Origin: Polycladidibacter hongkongensis
GTDB taxonomy: Bacteria; Pseudomonadota; Alphaproteobacteria; Rhizobiales; Stappiaceae
Length of the DNA stretch: 64,000 nt
NCBI RefSeq assembly: GCF_001561995.1
Contig: NZ_LLWC01000022.1
Span: 310,001-374,000 of the forward strand
Direction: 5' to 3'
Part shown: piece after piece, positions 44,317 to 54,048 of the stretch
Layout: the number at the start of each line of letters is the position of its first letter
How positions within the stretch are numbered: the stretch's first letter is position 1
The notes under the pieces: model-generated
Told to the model about the DNA's origin: nothing
Seen by the model: the letters and a program-made list of their open reading frames with translations, nothing else
Database searches by the model: none
Made by a program: the position numbers and the translations under genes

Positions 44317-44336
44317 TCGCTCATAAGGGGACACAA

Positions 44337-44375
44337 AATAAGGCCGGATACTCTCTTGGCATCCGGCCTTTTCGT
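44337..44375. terminator. Bidirectional terminator Lrp-like / EamA
   Basis: AAGGCCGGAT/ATCCGGCCTT, a perfect 10-bp stem with A-run and T-run on the two sides, lies between convergent genes. Confidence 0.88.
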
Positions 44376-44391
44376 TTGAACTACAGCATAT

Positions 44392-45423
44392 TTACACTTT
44401 AAAGGGAGTAGAGGCCCGCCCTTGGCGCCCGCGGTCATAGCCAAGTCGCTTCTCGCGGAAGATCACAAATATACCGGCACCAATAACAATCGCGGTGCCA
44501 ATCAACACCTCGCCGCTCGGCACCTCGTCAAACAGCAAGAAGCCGAAAAGCAACGCCCAAAGCATATTCACATAATCAAAGGGCGCAATCGTCGAGGCAT
44601 CTGCATAACGGTAGCTTTGCGTAAGCAGGATCTGGCCAACCCCGCCAGAAATACCAAGCACCAACAGAATAAGCGCATCTCTCCAATCCGGCACAACCCA
44701 CGCCATTTCTGGGATTACTAGCCCCAGTGGCAACGTGAGCAAAGTCAACAGCGCAGAAAACACCGTAAACCACAGTACCACTGTCGTTGCCCGCTCGGTC
44801 ACGCAGAGCTGACGAACGGTTATCATCGCACAGGCACTTAAAAATGCTGCACCAACAGCTGCTAATACTCCAAGTGAAGAACCGGCACTCTGTCCCAGAT
44901 GCGGCCACATGGTGATCAGCACACCGGTAAAGCCGAGCACCACCGCACTCCAGCGATAAGCACGCACCTTTTCTCCCAGCAACAGCGCCGCCAACGCCAC
45001 CACAATTAACGGTGAGGCAAAACCAATCGCGGTCACATCTGGCAGCGACATCAATTCATAGGCGGTAAAGACACAAATCATCGCGCTCACACCAATCGCA
45101 GCGCGCAGCAAGTGGCCAAGAGGTCGCTGCGTGCGCGCCATATCGACGATATTGCCGCCCGTCAGTAGCATGGCAAAAATCGGCAGCATGGCAAACAGGT
45201 TACGCGAGAATACCACTTGGCCGGTAGGCACCTCCTCGCCAACCAGCTTAATGCAGGCAGCCATAACAAAAAACATCAAGGTAGCGGCTATCTTACAGCC
45301 GATCCCCAGCAGCGGGTTGGCCTCCTGCCGGTGCTCGTGCACTTTCGGCTTGGAAGCATCTCCTGCCACACTCTCTTGCTGCGTGTCCGCGCTTTGCGGC
45401 ACGCCTTTCTTCTTGGTACGCAT
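44392..45423 (-). CDS. EamA-family (DMT) transporter
   Basis: Drug/metabolite transporter with ~10 membrane helices in two EamA repeats (343 residues). A ~40-residue polar N-terminal tail precedes GIGCKIAATLMFFVMAACIK. The start is probably the ATG at 45423; a TTG at 45432 is possible. It resembles the EamA protein at 48309-49292, and the two flank the CoxL-like gene. Substrate is unknown. Confidence 0.88.
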   Translation of the reverse strand: MRTKKKGVPQSADTQQESVAGDASKPKVHEHRQEANPLLGIGCKIAATLMFFVMAACIKLVGEEVPTGQVVFSRNLFAMLPIFAMLLTGGNIVDMARTQRPLGHLLRAAIGVSAMICVFTAYELMSLPDVTAIGFASPLIVVALAALLLGEKVRAYRWSAVVLGFTGVLITMWPHLGQSAGSSLGVLAAVGAAFLSACAMITVRQLCVTERATTVVLWFTVFSALLTLLTLPLGLVIPEMAWVVPDWRDALILLVLGISGGVGQILLTQSYRYADASTIAPFDYVNMLWALLFGFLLFDEVPSGEVLIGTAIVIGAGIFVIFREKRLGYDRGRQGRASTPFKV

Positions 45424-45603
45424 CTTGAGCAAGGTCCAAATCTGGAAATAGGCAGGGTATGTCTAAGGTAAGACCGGTCAAGAGCAACGCCCTTGGGTAT
45501 CTACACCTGTGGTTTTACTATGCGCCTATCACGCAAGGACAGCAAGCGCCGATACGGAATTACCTCTGCACCAATTCGCAAGCTTCCCTTGAGCTCTTGA
45601 CAA

Positions 45604-47913
45604 TTACTGCCCACCTCCAGCTGCCTGCAATGCTTGCCAAACGCGGTGCGGTGTCGCTGGCATATCAATATGGCGCACACCGCCATTATCGCGTAGCGCC
45701 ATCGTCAAGGCATTCATCACCGCAGCGCAGGCCCCGATGGTGCCAGCCTCACCAGCGCCTTTAATGCCCATTGCATTCGTCGTACTTGGTACATTGCGCG
45801 TCTGAAAATTAAAGGCAGGCATGTTATCGGCCCGTGGCAAATGATAATCCAGCAAGGAGGCTGTCAGAAGTTGCCCATCCTCATCGTAAACTGTCTGCTC
45901 ATAAAGCGCTTGCGCCACTGCTTGCCCCGCACCGCCATGCACCTGCCCCTCTAGAAGCAAAGGGTTCACGCTCACGCCGAAATCATCAACAATAACAAAG
46001 TTCACGATTTCCGTAACACCAGTTTGCGGGTCAACCTCCAGCTCACAAATATGCGTGCCGTTTGGATAGGTGCATTCATCCTGTTGCACCTCGTCAAGTC
46101 CGCTGAGAACATCCGGTGCCGCCGCCGCGACATCGGCCAGTGAGAGCTGCAAATGCGTCCCCACAACCTGCACATTGCCCTCAACAAGCTCCAGATCCGC
46201 AGCATCTGCCTCCAGCTTTTCCGAGGCCACTTCTTTAATCTTCTGCGCCAGAATGCAGCTCGCCCCGCGCACAGATGTGACACCAAGCGGAATACTGCGT
46301 GAACCGCCTGTACCACCGCCCTTGCGCACCCGATCCGTATCACCTTGCACCAGCACCACATCATCAACGCTCAAGCCCAGCAGCTCGGCAACCACTTGCC
46401 CATACGCAGTCGCATGCCCCTGCCCGTTGGATTGTGTGCCAATGTAAAGGGTAACGCGGCCATCATTCCCCAGCTCGACCTTAGCTTCCTCACTGCCGGG
46501 AAAGGCGCAGGCCTCCACATAAGAACTAATACCGATACCACGATACCTGCCCGCGCGCCTGCTTTCCTCTGCCCGCGCAGCGAAGCCCGCATAGTCCACC
46601 TCTGCCAATGCCTTATCCATATGCCCGGCAAAATCACCAGTGTCATACATGCGGCCAGTGGCAGTGGTATAAGGCAGCGCTTCAGTCTTGATAAAGTTCG
46701 CCCGGCGCAGTTCGGCGGGATCCACCTGCAACTCATGCGCGGCATGTTCCATAAACCGCTCAATCAGATAGGCAGCCTCTGGCCGCCCCGCCCCGCGATA
46801 GGCATCCACGGGAACAGTGTGGCTATAAACGCCGATTACCTTGGCAAACAATCTTGGAATATCATAGAGCCCGCTGGTCATCGATGTGCCAACATGCGGA
46901 ATAAATGGCCCGTACTGATGCAGGTATGCGCCCATATTGGCGGTCACCTCCACATCAAGCGCCACAATACGGTTTGCCTCGTCAAAGCCAGCTGTGATTT
47001 TGCTAACATTGTCGCGCCCATGCGCATCTGTCACAAAGTGGTCCATCCGCTCGCCGCTCCAGCGCACCGGCGCGCCCAACGCCTTGGCAGCAAGCAAAAC
47101 CAGCGGATATTCGCGGTAACAGAACATTTTCGTTCCAAACCCGCCACCCACATCAGGGGTGATCACGCGCAGTTTCTCAGCTTCAATACCAAGAATATCC
47201 TCGGCAATAATATCACGCAGCCCGTGCCCGCCCTGCGTTCCAGCCGTGAGCGTGAACCGATCACTCTCGGCATCATAAGCGCCGATACAAGCTCGCGTTT
47301 CCATGTAGTTTGAAATCACGCGGTTGTTGACCAGTTCTAGCGAGACGGTCTTGGCCGCGCCTGCCATAGCCGCGGCTGTGCCTTCCGCATCGCCCTGCCC
47401 CAGCTCAAACGCGACATTGCTGCCATACTCTGGCCAGACCAACGGCGCATCATCTTGCAGCACCGCGCGCGTGCCCAGCGCCACCGGCATGTCATCATAA
47501 TCCAGCTCGATCATCTCGGCAGCGTTTTTCGCCTGCTCCAGAGTATCAGCCACCACAAAAGCATAGGCATCACCAACATGGCGCAACGTATCCGAACAGA
47601 GCACCTCGCGAGGCGGCACCGCATGTTTGCTGCCGTCAATCTGTTTCAACACCGCCTTGCAAGGCATGCTGTTGGTGGCCGCAATATCTGCAGCCGTCCA
47701 TACCAGATGCACCCCCTCGCTTGCCCGCGCATCATCCAACCCTTCAAGCGTAAAGCGCGCATGCGCCACCGGCGAGCGCAGCATATACGCCACTTTGGCG
47801 CCCTCAGCTTGCACATCAGTTGTATAGGTGCCGCTGCCGCGCAAAAATCGGTCATCTTCCTGCCGTAAAACCGAGGCTCCAACGCCGAATTTTGGTGTCG
47901 CAATTTTATTCAC
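45604..47913 (-). CDS. Xanthine dehydrogenase family molybdopterin subunit (form-II CoxL-like)
   Basis: Large molybdenum-cofactor subunit (769 residues) of the xanthine dehydrogenase/CO dehydrogenase family. The N-terminus (GVGASVLRQEDDRFLRGSGT) and MoCo motifs (GGGFGTK, GQGHATAYGQV, GKG-like GIKGAGEAGT) are intact. The active-site loop reads AYRGAGR, the form-II pattern, rather than the AYxCSFR of true CO dehydrogenase, so CO oxidation is unlikely. The FAD (CoxM) and Fe-S (CoxS) subunits normally next to it are absent; they may be elsewhere. It is flanked by two EamA transporters. Confidence 0.92.
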   Translation of the reverse strand: MNKIATPKFGVGASVLRQEDDRFLRGSGTYTTDVQAEGAKVAYMLRSPVAHARFTLEGLDDARASEGVHLVWTAADIAATNSMPCKAVLKQIDGSKHAVPPREVLCSDTLRHVGDAYAFVVADTLEQAKNAAEMIELDYDDMPVALGTRAVLQDDAPLVWPEYGSNVAFELGQGDAEGTAAAMAGAAKTVSLELVNNRVISNYMETRACIGAYDAESDRFTLTAGTQGGHGLRDIIAEDILGIEAEKLRVITPDVGGGFGTKMFCYREYPLVLLAAKALGAPVRWSGERMDHFVTDAHGRDNVSKITAGFDEANRIVALDVEVTANMGAYLHQYGPFIPHVGTSMTSGLYDIPRLFAKVIGVYSHTVPVDAYRGAGRPEAAYLIERFMEHAAHELQVDPAELRRANFIKTEALPYTTATGRMYDTGDFAGHMDKALAEVDYAGFAARAEESRRAGRYRGIGISSYVEACAFPGSEEAKVELGNDGRVTLYIGTQSNGQGHATAYGQVVAELLGLSVDDVVLVQGDTDRVRKGGGTGGSRSIPLGVTSVRGASCILAQKIKEVASEKLEADAADLELVEGNVQVVGTHLQLSLADVAAAAPDVLSGLDEVQQDECTYPNGTHICELEVDPQTGVTEIVNFVIVDDFGVSVNPLLLEGQVHGGAGQAVAQALYEQTVYDEDGQLLTASLLDYHLPRADNMPAFNFQTRNVPSTTNAMGIKGAGEAGTIGACAAVMNALTMALRDNGGVRHIDMPATPHRVWQALQAAGGGQ

Positions 47914-48308
47914 GCCGCTTGCCTCCCAACAAACAATAGAACTCAGGCCCCAGCGCGCCGCTGATATTTAAGGCCTACGGACTATACCTAACCCCAAATG
48001 ATTGTAAACCGCTGCAAGCCCGCAGAAACGCCTTTCAATTTATTCAAAAAGCGTCTCGTCGTGAATTAATTTGGTACCGCTATAAAGACCATCCAGTCAC
48101 GTTTCACTAAGAGGACCCTTGTTTGGACATAGCAGCGCACGCCTGCCAAACGATCCAAGCCAGATTGACCTATCAATCCGCGCTGTTATAACCAGCCGTA
48201 GCCTTCCCTCGCTAGCGGCGAACCGACCCCGCCAAACCTCATAGCGCCGCCAACACCCGTGCAAACTGCCAGCACGTCGCCGAATTCGCTCTTGGAAAGG
48301 AGCCTCCC
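47914..48308. other. Intergenic region between divergent coxL-like and EamA genes
   Basis: 395 bases expected to hold two divergent promoters. I see no gene and no clear operator. A GGAAAGGAG ribosome-binding site sits at the right end before the GTG start at 48309. Confidence 0.4.
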
Positions 48309-49292
48309 GTGTCAGATAGCTCTGCCTCGCCCAAGCCCTGCAGACCAGACAAAAACACCAGCCGCCTCCGCCGCCTTTTGTTCTGGCAGCACCTTTCCGG
48401 CAATACTCTGGGCATCATGTGGGCGCTTGTGGCCACATTTCTGTTTTCCTGCATGGGGATGGTGATTAAACTGCTCGGCGAGAGCTTGCACGTCACCCAA
48501 ATTCTGGCTGTGCGCCAGGGCTTTATGCTGCTTGTCTCCCTGCCTGTCGTTATCAAGCTGTTCCCCGCCTCGCTCACAACCAAAGCTCCCCTGCTGCATC
48601 TGGCGCGCACCGCGCTTGCCTCTTGCACCATGTATCTGGGCTTTGAAGCAGTCATCCACCTGCCCTTGGCAGATAGCACCGTCATTGGCTTTGCCCGCAC
48701 CTTCTTCCTGACAGTCTTTGCCATTGTGTTGCTGCATGAGAAAGTCGGTCTCCACCGCTGGAGCGCCACCATCCTCGGCTTTCTCGGGGTTATGCTCATT
48801 GTCGGCGCAACCACCGACGCGGGCTTGAGCATTTATGGGTTGATGGCGCTGACAGCGGCGGCAATGGCAGCCCTTGTCGGCATCATCCTGCGCAGAGTGA
48901 CACAGGTTGATCTTCCCATCACTATTTTGGTGTTTCAAGCAGGCTCCGTCGGCCTCGTCATGCTGCCCTTCGCCATCTACAATTGGCAGCCGATATCCCT
49001 TTACAACGCCGGACTGCTCATCGCTCTTGGAGCCCTTAGCTGGTCGGCGCAAATGTGCAACATCCAAGCCATGAAGAATGCAGAAGCCACCGCCATCGCG
49101 CCGCTGGATTACACACGTCTTGTCTATGCAGCCGTTATATCAGTGATCGTCTTCGGCGTCTGGCCAGCCCAAAGCACCTACCTTGGTGCCGCACTGATTG
49201 TCGCCGCTTCGCTGTACACCATCCACCGAGAGGCCGTTCTTGGCCGGAAAATCGCAGCGCAAGCAAAAGCCAATGGGCCTGCTGGCACTTAA
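48309..49292 (+). CDS. EamA-family (DMT) transporter
   Basis: 327-residue drug/metabolite transporter with two EamA repeats and ~10 helices (GIMWALVATFLFSCMGMVIK onward; second repeat from GLMALTAAAMAALVGII). The GTG start is supported by AAGGAG 7 bases upstream. Its end overlaps the convergent nucleotidyltransferase gene by 4 bases (TTAA, both stops). It is a distant paralogue of 44392-45423. Confidence 0.88.
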   Translation: MSDSSASPKPCRPDKNTSRLRRLLFWQHLSGNTLGIMWALVATFLFSCMGMVIKLLGESLHVTQILAVRQGFMLLVSLPVVIKLFPASLTTKAPLLHLARTALASCTMYLGFEAVIHLPLADSTVIGFARTFFLTVFAIVLLHEKVGLHRWSATILGFLGVMLIVGATTDAGLSIYGLMALTAAAMAALVGIILRRVTQVDLPITILVFQAGSVGLVMLPFAIYNWQPISLYNAGLLIALGALSWSAQMCNIQAMKNAEATAIAPLDYTRLVYAAVISVIVFGVWPAQSTYLGAALIVAASLYTIHREAVLGRKIAAQAKANGPAGT

Positions 49293-49960
49293 GGGAGCGG
49301 TACGCCAACCTCCTGCACTTGCGCCACTGGCCAAGGCTCCACGGTAAGCAGCGGCCAGCGCTTGCGCATGCGCTCGCCTTTTTCGGCATAGGTGCCACTG
49401 TTATCTAGAAGCAGATTTGGCACCAAACGCATGGCGTAGATATTGGCAAGCCCATAGGGCGCGACAATTTCGATCTCTTCGTTTTGGCAAAGGCGCGCCG
49501 CCACACTGTGCGTTCTACTTGCGTAATAGTTGAGCGATTCCACCGCGCAGCCCAGCTTAGGATATGTCGAACCAAAACGATCCGGATACCACAGATGCAC
49601 CCGCGCCTGATTCCGCGTCTCAACTGGCACTTTTAAGTCAACTGTTGCAGCCTCGATCTGGCGGATGATCACATCTTCCGCTTCCCAGCTGCAATCCGTA
49701 TCATCGAAATAGATAAGATCGTAGTCTTTCAGCCCGTGCCCATGTGGCAGCCCACTCAGTGCATTCCAGATATTCTGGTAGATCGCCCCGGACACCAGCC
49801 AACTGTCCGGCACCTGCAATTCGCGCAGCACGCGTAGCAGTCCGAACGTAACAGGATTTCTCTTCAATAAATTTGCGGTTAGCAAGGCCAGTTCATTCTC
49901 GCTGGCCTTGCTGTAAAAAGGGTCGCCAAAAGCTGGCAAGGAACATTGCTTATCAAACAT
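49289..49960 (-). CDS. Nucleotidyltransferase-fold protein (NTP_transf_6/DUF925)
   Basis: 223-residue protein of the uncharacterised nucleotidyltransferase-like family. Its N-terminal half has WLVSGAIYQNIWNALSGLP and GLKDYDLIYFDDTD, where the DYD carboxylates resemble the metal-binding pair of pol-beta-type nucleotidyltransferases. No substrate is known. It stands between EamA (convergent) and the acyl-CoA ligase. Confidence 0.82.
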   Translation of the reverse strand: MFDKQCSLPAFGDPFYSKASENELALLTANLLKRNPVTFGLLRVLRELQVPDSWLVSGAIYQNIWNALSGLPHGHGLKDYDLIYFDDTDCSWEAEDVIIRQIEAATVDLKVPVETRNQARVHLWYPDRFGSTYPKLGCAVESLNYYASRTHSVAARLCQNEEIEIVAPYGLANIYAMRLVPNLLLDNSGTYAEKGERMRKRWPLLTVEPWPVAQVQEVGVPLP

Positions 49961-50003
49961 GAGTGTTACCTTGCCACCTATTCAGCAAAAGCTGCAAGCC
50001 TTA

Positions 50004-51686
50004 TCATGCATTGGCTTTCGCAAGCGCCTTCTCCCGTTCTTCTTCAACCAGCTCTTTCTTGGAAAGCTTGCCCACCATTGTTTTGGGTAGTTCATCGCGA
50101 AACTCGATGGATTTCGGCATCTCGATTTTGGAAATATGCCCTGCAAGAAACGTTTTCAGTTCCTCTTCGCTCACCTCATGCCCCTCGCGCAGCTTCACAA
50201 ACGCTTTAGGCGCTTGTCCGCGATAAGCATCCTCAATCGCAATGACAATCGCTTCCTGCACTCCATCGTGCTGATAAAGCGCTTCTTCAATCACCCGTGG
50301 ATAGACGTTGTAGCCCGAGGAAATGATCAGATCCTTGATCCGGTCCACCAGATAGATAAACCCGTCTTTATCCCGGTAGCCAACATCACCGGTATGCAGG
50401 ATCTTGCCATCTTCCAGAGTTTTTTCAGTTTCCTCGGGGCGTTGCCAATACCCTTTCATCACCTGCGGCGCGACAACGCAAAGCTCGCCCTTCTCTCCGT
50501 CTGCAACATCCTTGCTCGGGTCATCCAGATCGCGGAATACCACTTTCGTTCCCGGCAAAGGCACACCGATGGAACCATCTTTCCCGCTGCCATCTAACGG
50601 GTTCGCACAGGCAATAGGCGACGTTTCGGTAAGCCCGTACCCTTCAACCAATGTACACCCGGTCAGCTTCTCAAAGGTTTGCTTCACCTCCACCGGCAGC
50701 GGCGCGCCGCCAGAAATACAAAGGCGTATCGAAGACAGATCAAAGCTCTTTGTCTCCGGCGCATTGTTAATGGCTGTGTAAAGCGTAGGTACACCGGCAA
50801 ACAAGGTCGGCTTGGTGCGCTTCACCGCATCCAGCAGCATCTTGATTTCAAACCGTGGCATCAACACCATTTCCGCAGCCAGCATAACCGAAAGGTTCTG
50901 CACAACAGTCATGGCAAACACATGGAAGAACGGCAACACACACAGCATGCGCTCTTCACCCATGGTTGTATCGTAGAACAGCTCGTGCATCTGCTGCATA
51001 TTTGCCGAGATGTTGGCATGGGTCAGCATCGCACCTTTAGGAACGCCGGTCGTGCCACCAGTATACTGCAGCACCGCAATATCTTCTTGCGGATCAATGC
51101 TCACTTGTGGCAGCACGCCAGTGCTTGCCAGCAAATCATCCATCAACACATGGGTGTGGTCCGCCTTGACCTTGGCCAGCTCCTTGCCCTTGAACAAACC
51201 GAATAGCAATCGCTTGGGCTGCGGCAGGATACTCGTAAACGGGCAGACAATCACTTTATCGATTGCCCCTTCCCGGCGCACCGCCTCGACCTTGTCGTAA
51301 ATAAGTTTCAAGTCCAAGGTTATCATCAAACGAACGCCCGCATCACGTGCTTGGAACGCAATCTCACGTTCCACATAAAGCGGGTTAAAGTTCACCACCA
51401 CAGCGCCAAGGCGCAGGATCGCGAAGTAAAACACTGGATAAAACGGCGTATTGGGTAAGCAGATCCCCACCCGGTCACCCTTTTTCACGCCAAGATTGGC
51501 AAGGCCCAGCGCAGCTTTTTCTACCTTCGCGCCCAGCTCGCCATAGGTCATCTTCTTGCCCATAAAATCGGTGGCAAGATTGCTGCTATACGCACGCGCG
51601 GTCACTTCCAGATAATCGTAGAGAGGCTTTGGCGTGAAATCCGCCACCCACTGCTCGACTGCTTTTGGCTCTATAGACTGCTGCAT
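50004..51686 (-). CDS. Long-chain fatty acid--CoA ligase
   Basis: Adenylate-forming enzyme that activates fatty acids to acyl-CoA at the membrane. The AMP-binding motif YTGGTTGVPKGAMLTH, VEGYGLTETSP and the hinge DRIKDLIISSGYNVYP are visible. I use the ATG at 51686, preceded by GGGAGGA; upstream in-frame codons from 51764 give a low-complexity tail. Length 560 residues is typical of FadD. Confidence 0.95.
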   Translation of the reverse strand: MQQSIEPKAVEQWVADFTPKPLYDYLEVTARAYSSNLATDFMGKKMTYGELGAKVEKAALGLANLGVKKGDRVGICLPNTPFYPVFYFAILRLGAVVVNFNPLYVEREIAFQARDAGVRLMITLDLKLIYDKVEAVRREGAIDKVIVCPFTSILPQPKRLLFGLFKGKELAKVKADHTHVLMDDLLASTGVLPQVSIDPQEDIAVLQYTGGTTGVPKGAMLTHANISANMQQMHELFYDTTMGEERMLCVLPFFHVFAMTVVQNLSVMLAAEMVLMPRFEIKMLLDAVKRTKPTLFAGVPTLYTAINNAPETKSFDLSSIRLCISGGAPLPVEVKQTFEKLTGCTLVEGYGLTETSPIACANPLDGSGKDGSIGVPLPGTKVVFRDLDDPSKDVADGEKGELCVVAPQVMKGYWQRPEETEKTLEDGKILHTGDVGYRDKDGFIYLVDRIKDLIISSGYNVYPRVIEEALYQHDGVQEAIVIAIEDAYRGQAPKAFVKLREGHEVSEEELKTFLAGHISKIEMPKSIEFRDELPKTMVGKLSKKELVEEEREKALAKANA

Positions 51687-51932
51687 TGTTCCTCCCTGAT
51701 GCCGCGGCGTGTTGGCCCTATCTTCTCCCAAAAGAAAAGGCGCTTTACGGCGAGTATGGGGCATTTCCGCGCCCCTTTGTGAAAATAGTCTGCGAACTTG
51801 ACGATAACGTCAACCTCACCAAATTACACCCATAGTCCAAACATGTGCCCAGTGGTTGCCGACTTTTTTCTATAGTTAAACGATAAACTAAGCCCTAGCC
51901 CCTGCGGCAGTAACCACGCTGCAAACGCACCG

Positions 51933-53633
51933 CTAGCCTTGAGGAACCATGGCAAACCTATCCACATCAAATAAGCCCTTATCCGTAATCTTCAAATGTG
52001 GAATAACCGGCAAGGGCAAAAACGCCACTTGCAGGAACGGCTCGGGCAATGTGCAGCCCAGCCCAATTGCTGCCGCGCGCAGAGCCTCTAGCCGCATTTT
52101 CACCACCTCAAATGGTTGATCACTCATCAATCCAGCTATCGGCAGAGCCAGTTCCGCCAACACGTTCGGCCCGTCAGCCACAACAAATCCACCACCCAAG
52201 CTGTTCAGTCGGTTCACCGCCCGCGCCATGGCCACCTCATCCGCCCCGACAACGCAGATATTATGGCTGTCATGGCCAACGGATGAGGCAATCGCCCCTC
52301 GTTCCAACCCAAATCCTCGCACAAAACCGCAAGCCACATTGCCATTCTTGCCATGGCGTTCCACCACAGCCACCTTGAGCAAATCGCGCGCGACATCGAC
52401 CGTGGCCACCCCGTTTTCGCTATGCAGCTCATAACGTTCGTGATGTGTGATAATAAGCCCCGCCTCAACTCCGATTACCGACTGCTCACCGCGCGCATGC
52501 ACTGTGAAATCATCCGGAACCACGTCCTTCGCGTGGCAACTGTCCAGCAAATGCCCAAAGGCGACCTGAGGTCTGCTGGCAAAATGACCATCCTCAACAA
52601 GTAAACCACCGCAAACAACCCGCCCCACATCGCAGGTGTGCAAGTCAGCAAGCAGCGCAATGTCGGCTCGGTATCCCGGCGCGAGCAACCCGCGATCTTT
52701 CAACCCAAACGCCTGCGCTGCCGACCAGCTCGCCGCCCGGTACACATCCACCGGACGCAGCCCTTTGGCCAACAGGCGCCGGATCATACTGTCTAAATGC
52801 CCTTCCTCGGCAATATCAAGCGGATTACGGTCATCAGTGCAAAGCGAAACAAAGCTGGAAAACTCCGGTGTTACCAATCCGGCCAGCGCCTCAAGATCCT
52901 TTGAGACCGACCCCTCGCGAATGAACAGCCGCATGCCCTTTCGCAGCTTTTCCAGCCCCTCTTCATAGGTCGTAGCCTCGTGATCAGTGGTTATGCCCGC
53001 GCTCAAGTATCCATTCAGCGCCAATCCCCGCAACAACGGCGCATGCCCGTCAATATGCCCCTCGGCAAATGCCTCCAGCTTGGCCATCACAACCGGATCA
53101 CAGGCCAGCACCCCAGGGAAATTCATCATTTCCGCCAGCCCAATCACTTTTTCATCGTCCATGAACGGCGCCAACTGCGCCATATCCAGCCGCGCCCCTG
53201 CCGTTTCAAACGCGGTAGCCGGAACACATGAGGATAGATTAACCCGCAAATCCATCAGGGTTGCACGCGCAGCCTCTAGGAAATAGGCAATGCCCGGCGC
53301 GCCAACCACATTGGCAATCTCGTGCGGATCACAGATCGCCGTTGTCACCCCATGCGGCAACACACAGCGGTCGAACTCCAGCGGCGTCACCAATGATGAT
53401 TCCACATGCAAATGGCTGTCGATAAAACCCGGCACCGCGTAAAGGCCGGTGCAATCTACCTCGCGGTTGCCTTCATACGTGCCGTAACAACCAACAATTG
53501 TTTCACCGCAAATGGCAATGTCGCTGAGCTCAAGCGAGCCATCCACCACATTAAACAGCTCCACACTCTTTAAAACCAGATCAGCAGGCTCCTGCCCCTG
53601 CCCCTGTCGGATCCGCCGCGCTAATTCAGACAT
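51933..53633 (-). CDS. ade: Adenine deaminase
   Basis: Amidohydrolase that deaminates adenine to hypoxanthine for purine salvage. The N-terminal part has [16 protein letters not shown], whose histidines bind metal, and [22 protein letters not shown] supplies a further metal ligand. The C-terminal domain (~410-566) is typical of Ade. I start at the ATG at 53633, where AGGAGG is 5 bases upstream; upstream ATGs have no such site. Length is 566 residues. Confidence 0.95.
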   Translation of the reverse strand: MSELARRIRQGQGQEPADLVLKSVELFNVVDGSLELSDIAICGETIVGCYGTYEGNREVDCTGLYAVPGFIDSHLHVESSLVTPLEFDRCVLPHGVTTAICDPHEIANVVGAPGIAYFLEAARATLMDLRVNLSSCVPATAFETAGARLDMAQLAPFMDDEKVIGLAEMMNFPGVLACDPVVMAKLEAFAEGHIDGHAPLLRGLALNGYLSAGITTDHEATTYEEGLEKLRKGMRLFIREGSVSKDLEALAGLVTPEFSSFVSLCTDDRNPLDIAEEGHLDSMIRRLLAKGLRPVDVYRAASWSAAQAFGLKDRGLLAPGYRADIALLADLHTCDVGRVVCGGLLVEDGHFASRPQVAFGHLLDSCHAKDVVPDDFTVHARGEQSVIGVEAGLIITHHERYELHSENGVATVDVARDLLKVAVVERHGKNGNVACGFVRGFGLERGAIASSVGHDSHNICVVGADEVAMARAVNRLNSLGGGFVVADGPNVLAELALPIAGLMSDQPFEVVKMRLEALRAAAIGLGCTLPEPFLQVAFLPLPVIPHLKITDKGLFDVDRFAMVPQG

Positions 53634-54048
53634 GCTCACCTCCTCCGCCATAACACCGGCAGCCATTAGCGGCACCAAAGATAAATAAAAAATAGAGTTT
53701 CCATTAGAACCCAGAAGCCCACAGGAGCGCAAGCAACAAGGATCCGAAAAATCCCTTAGAATGGCCCTGAATATTTTTCCCGATTATGAATTTTTCTACA
53801 CACCGCCCATATGTTTCAGGCATGGGCACAAGAATAAGGCTCGAAACTGGAAAAACTCTGACGCAACACTTGCATTTTGCTCAAACCCCAACAATAAGGT
53901 GTCAGCTTCATTTAAAAAAGCACAGGGGCTTCTTTGCACCGCCATGAAAGCTTAACCATCGCGCTTCATTGTGGGATGAAAGCTGGCGCGCACTGCCAAC
54001 TCATGTTCCCCCCGGGCATGAGGCTCCACTAGCTTAAGAGGAATATGC
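53634..54048. other. Intergenic region between ade and zwf
   Basis: 415 AT-richer bases between divergent genes. A half-site TTAACCAT (53952-53959) is present, but no full CtrA box. The frame at 53761-53955 is not convincing as a gene. It should hold the zwf promoter. Confidence 0.4.

Noticed and set aside
45604-47913. Aerobic CO dehydrogenase large subunit
   Set aside because: The active-site loop is AYRGAGR (form II), not AYxCSFR, and the other cox genes are absent.
53761-53955. 64-codon open frame between ade and zwf
   Set aside because: No ribosome-binding site and no recognisable protein character; probably chance in AT-rich DNA.
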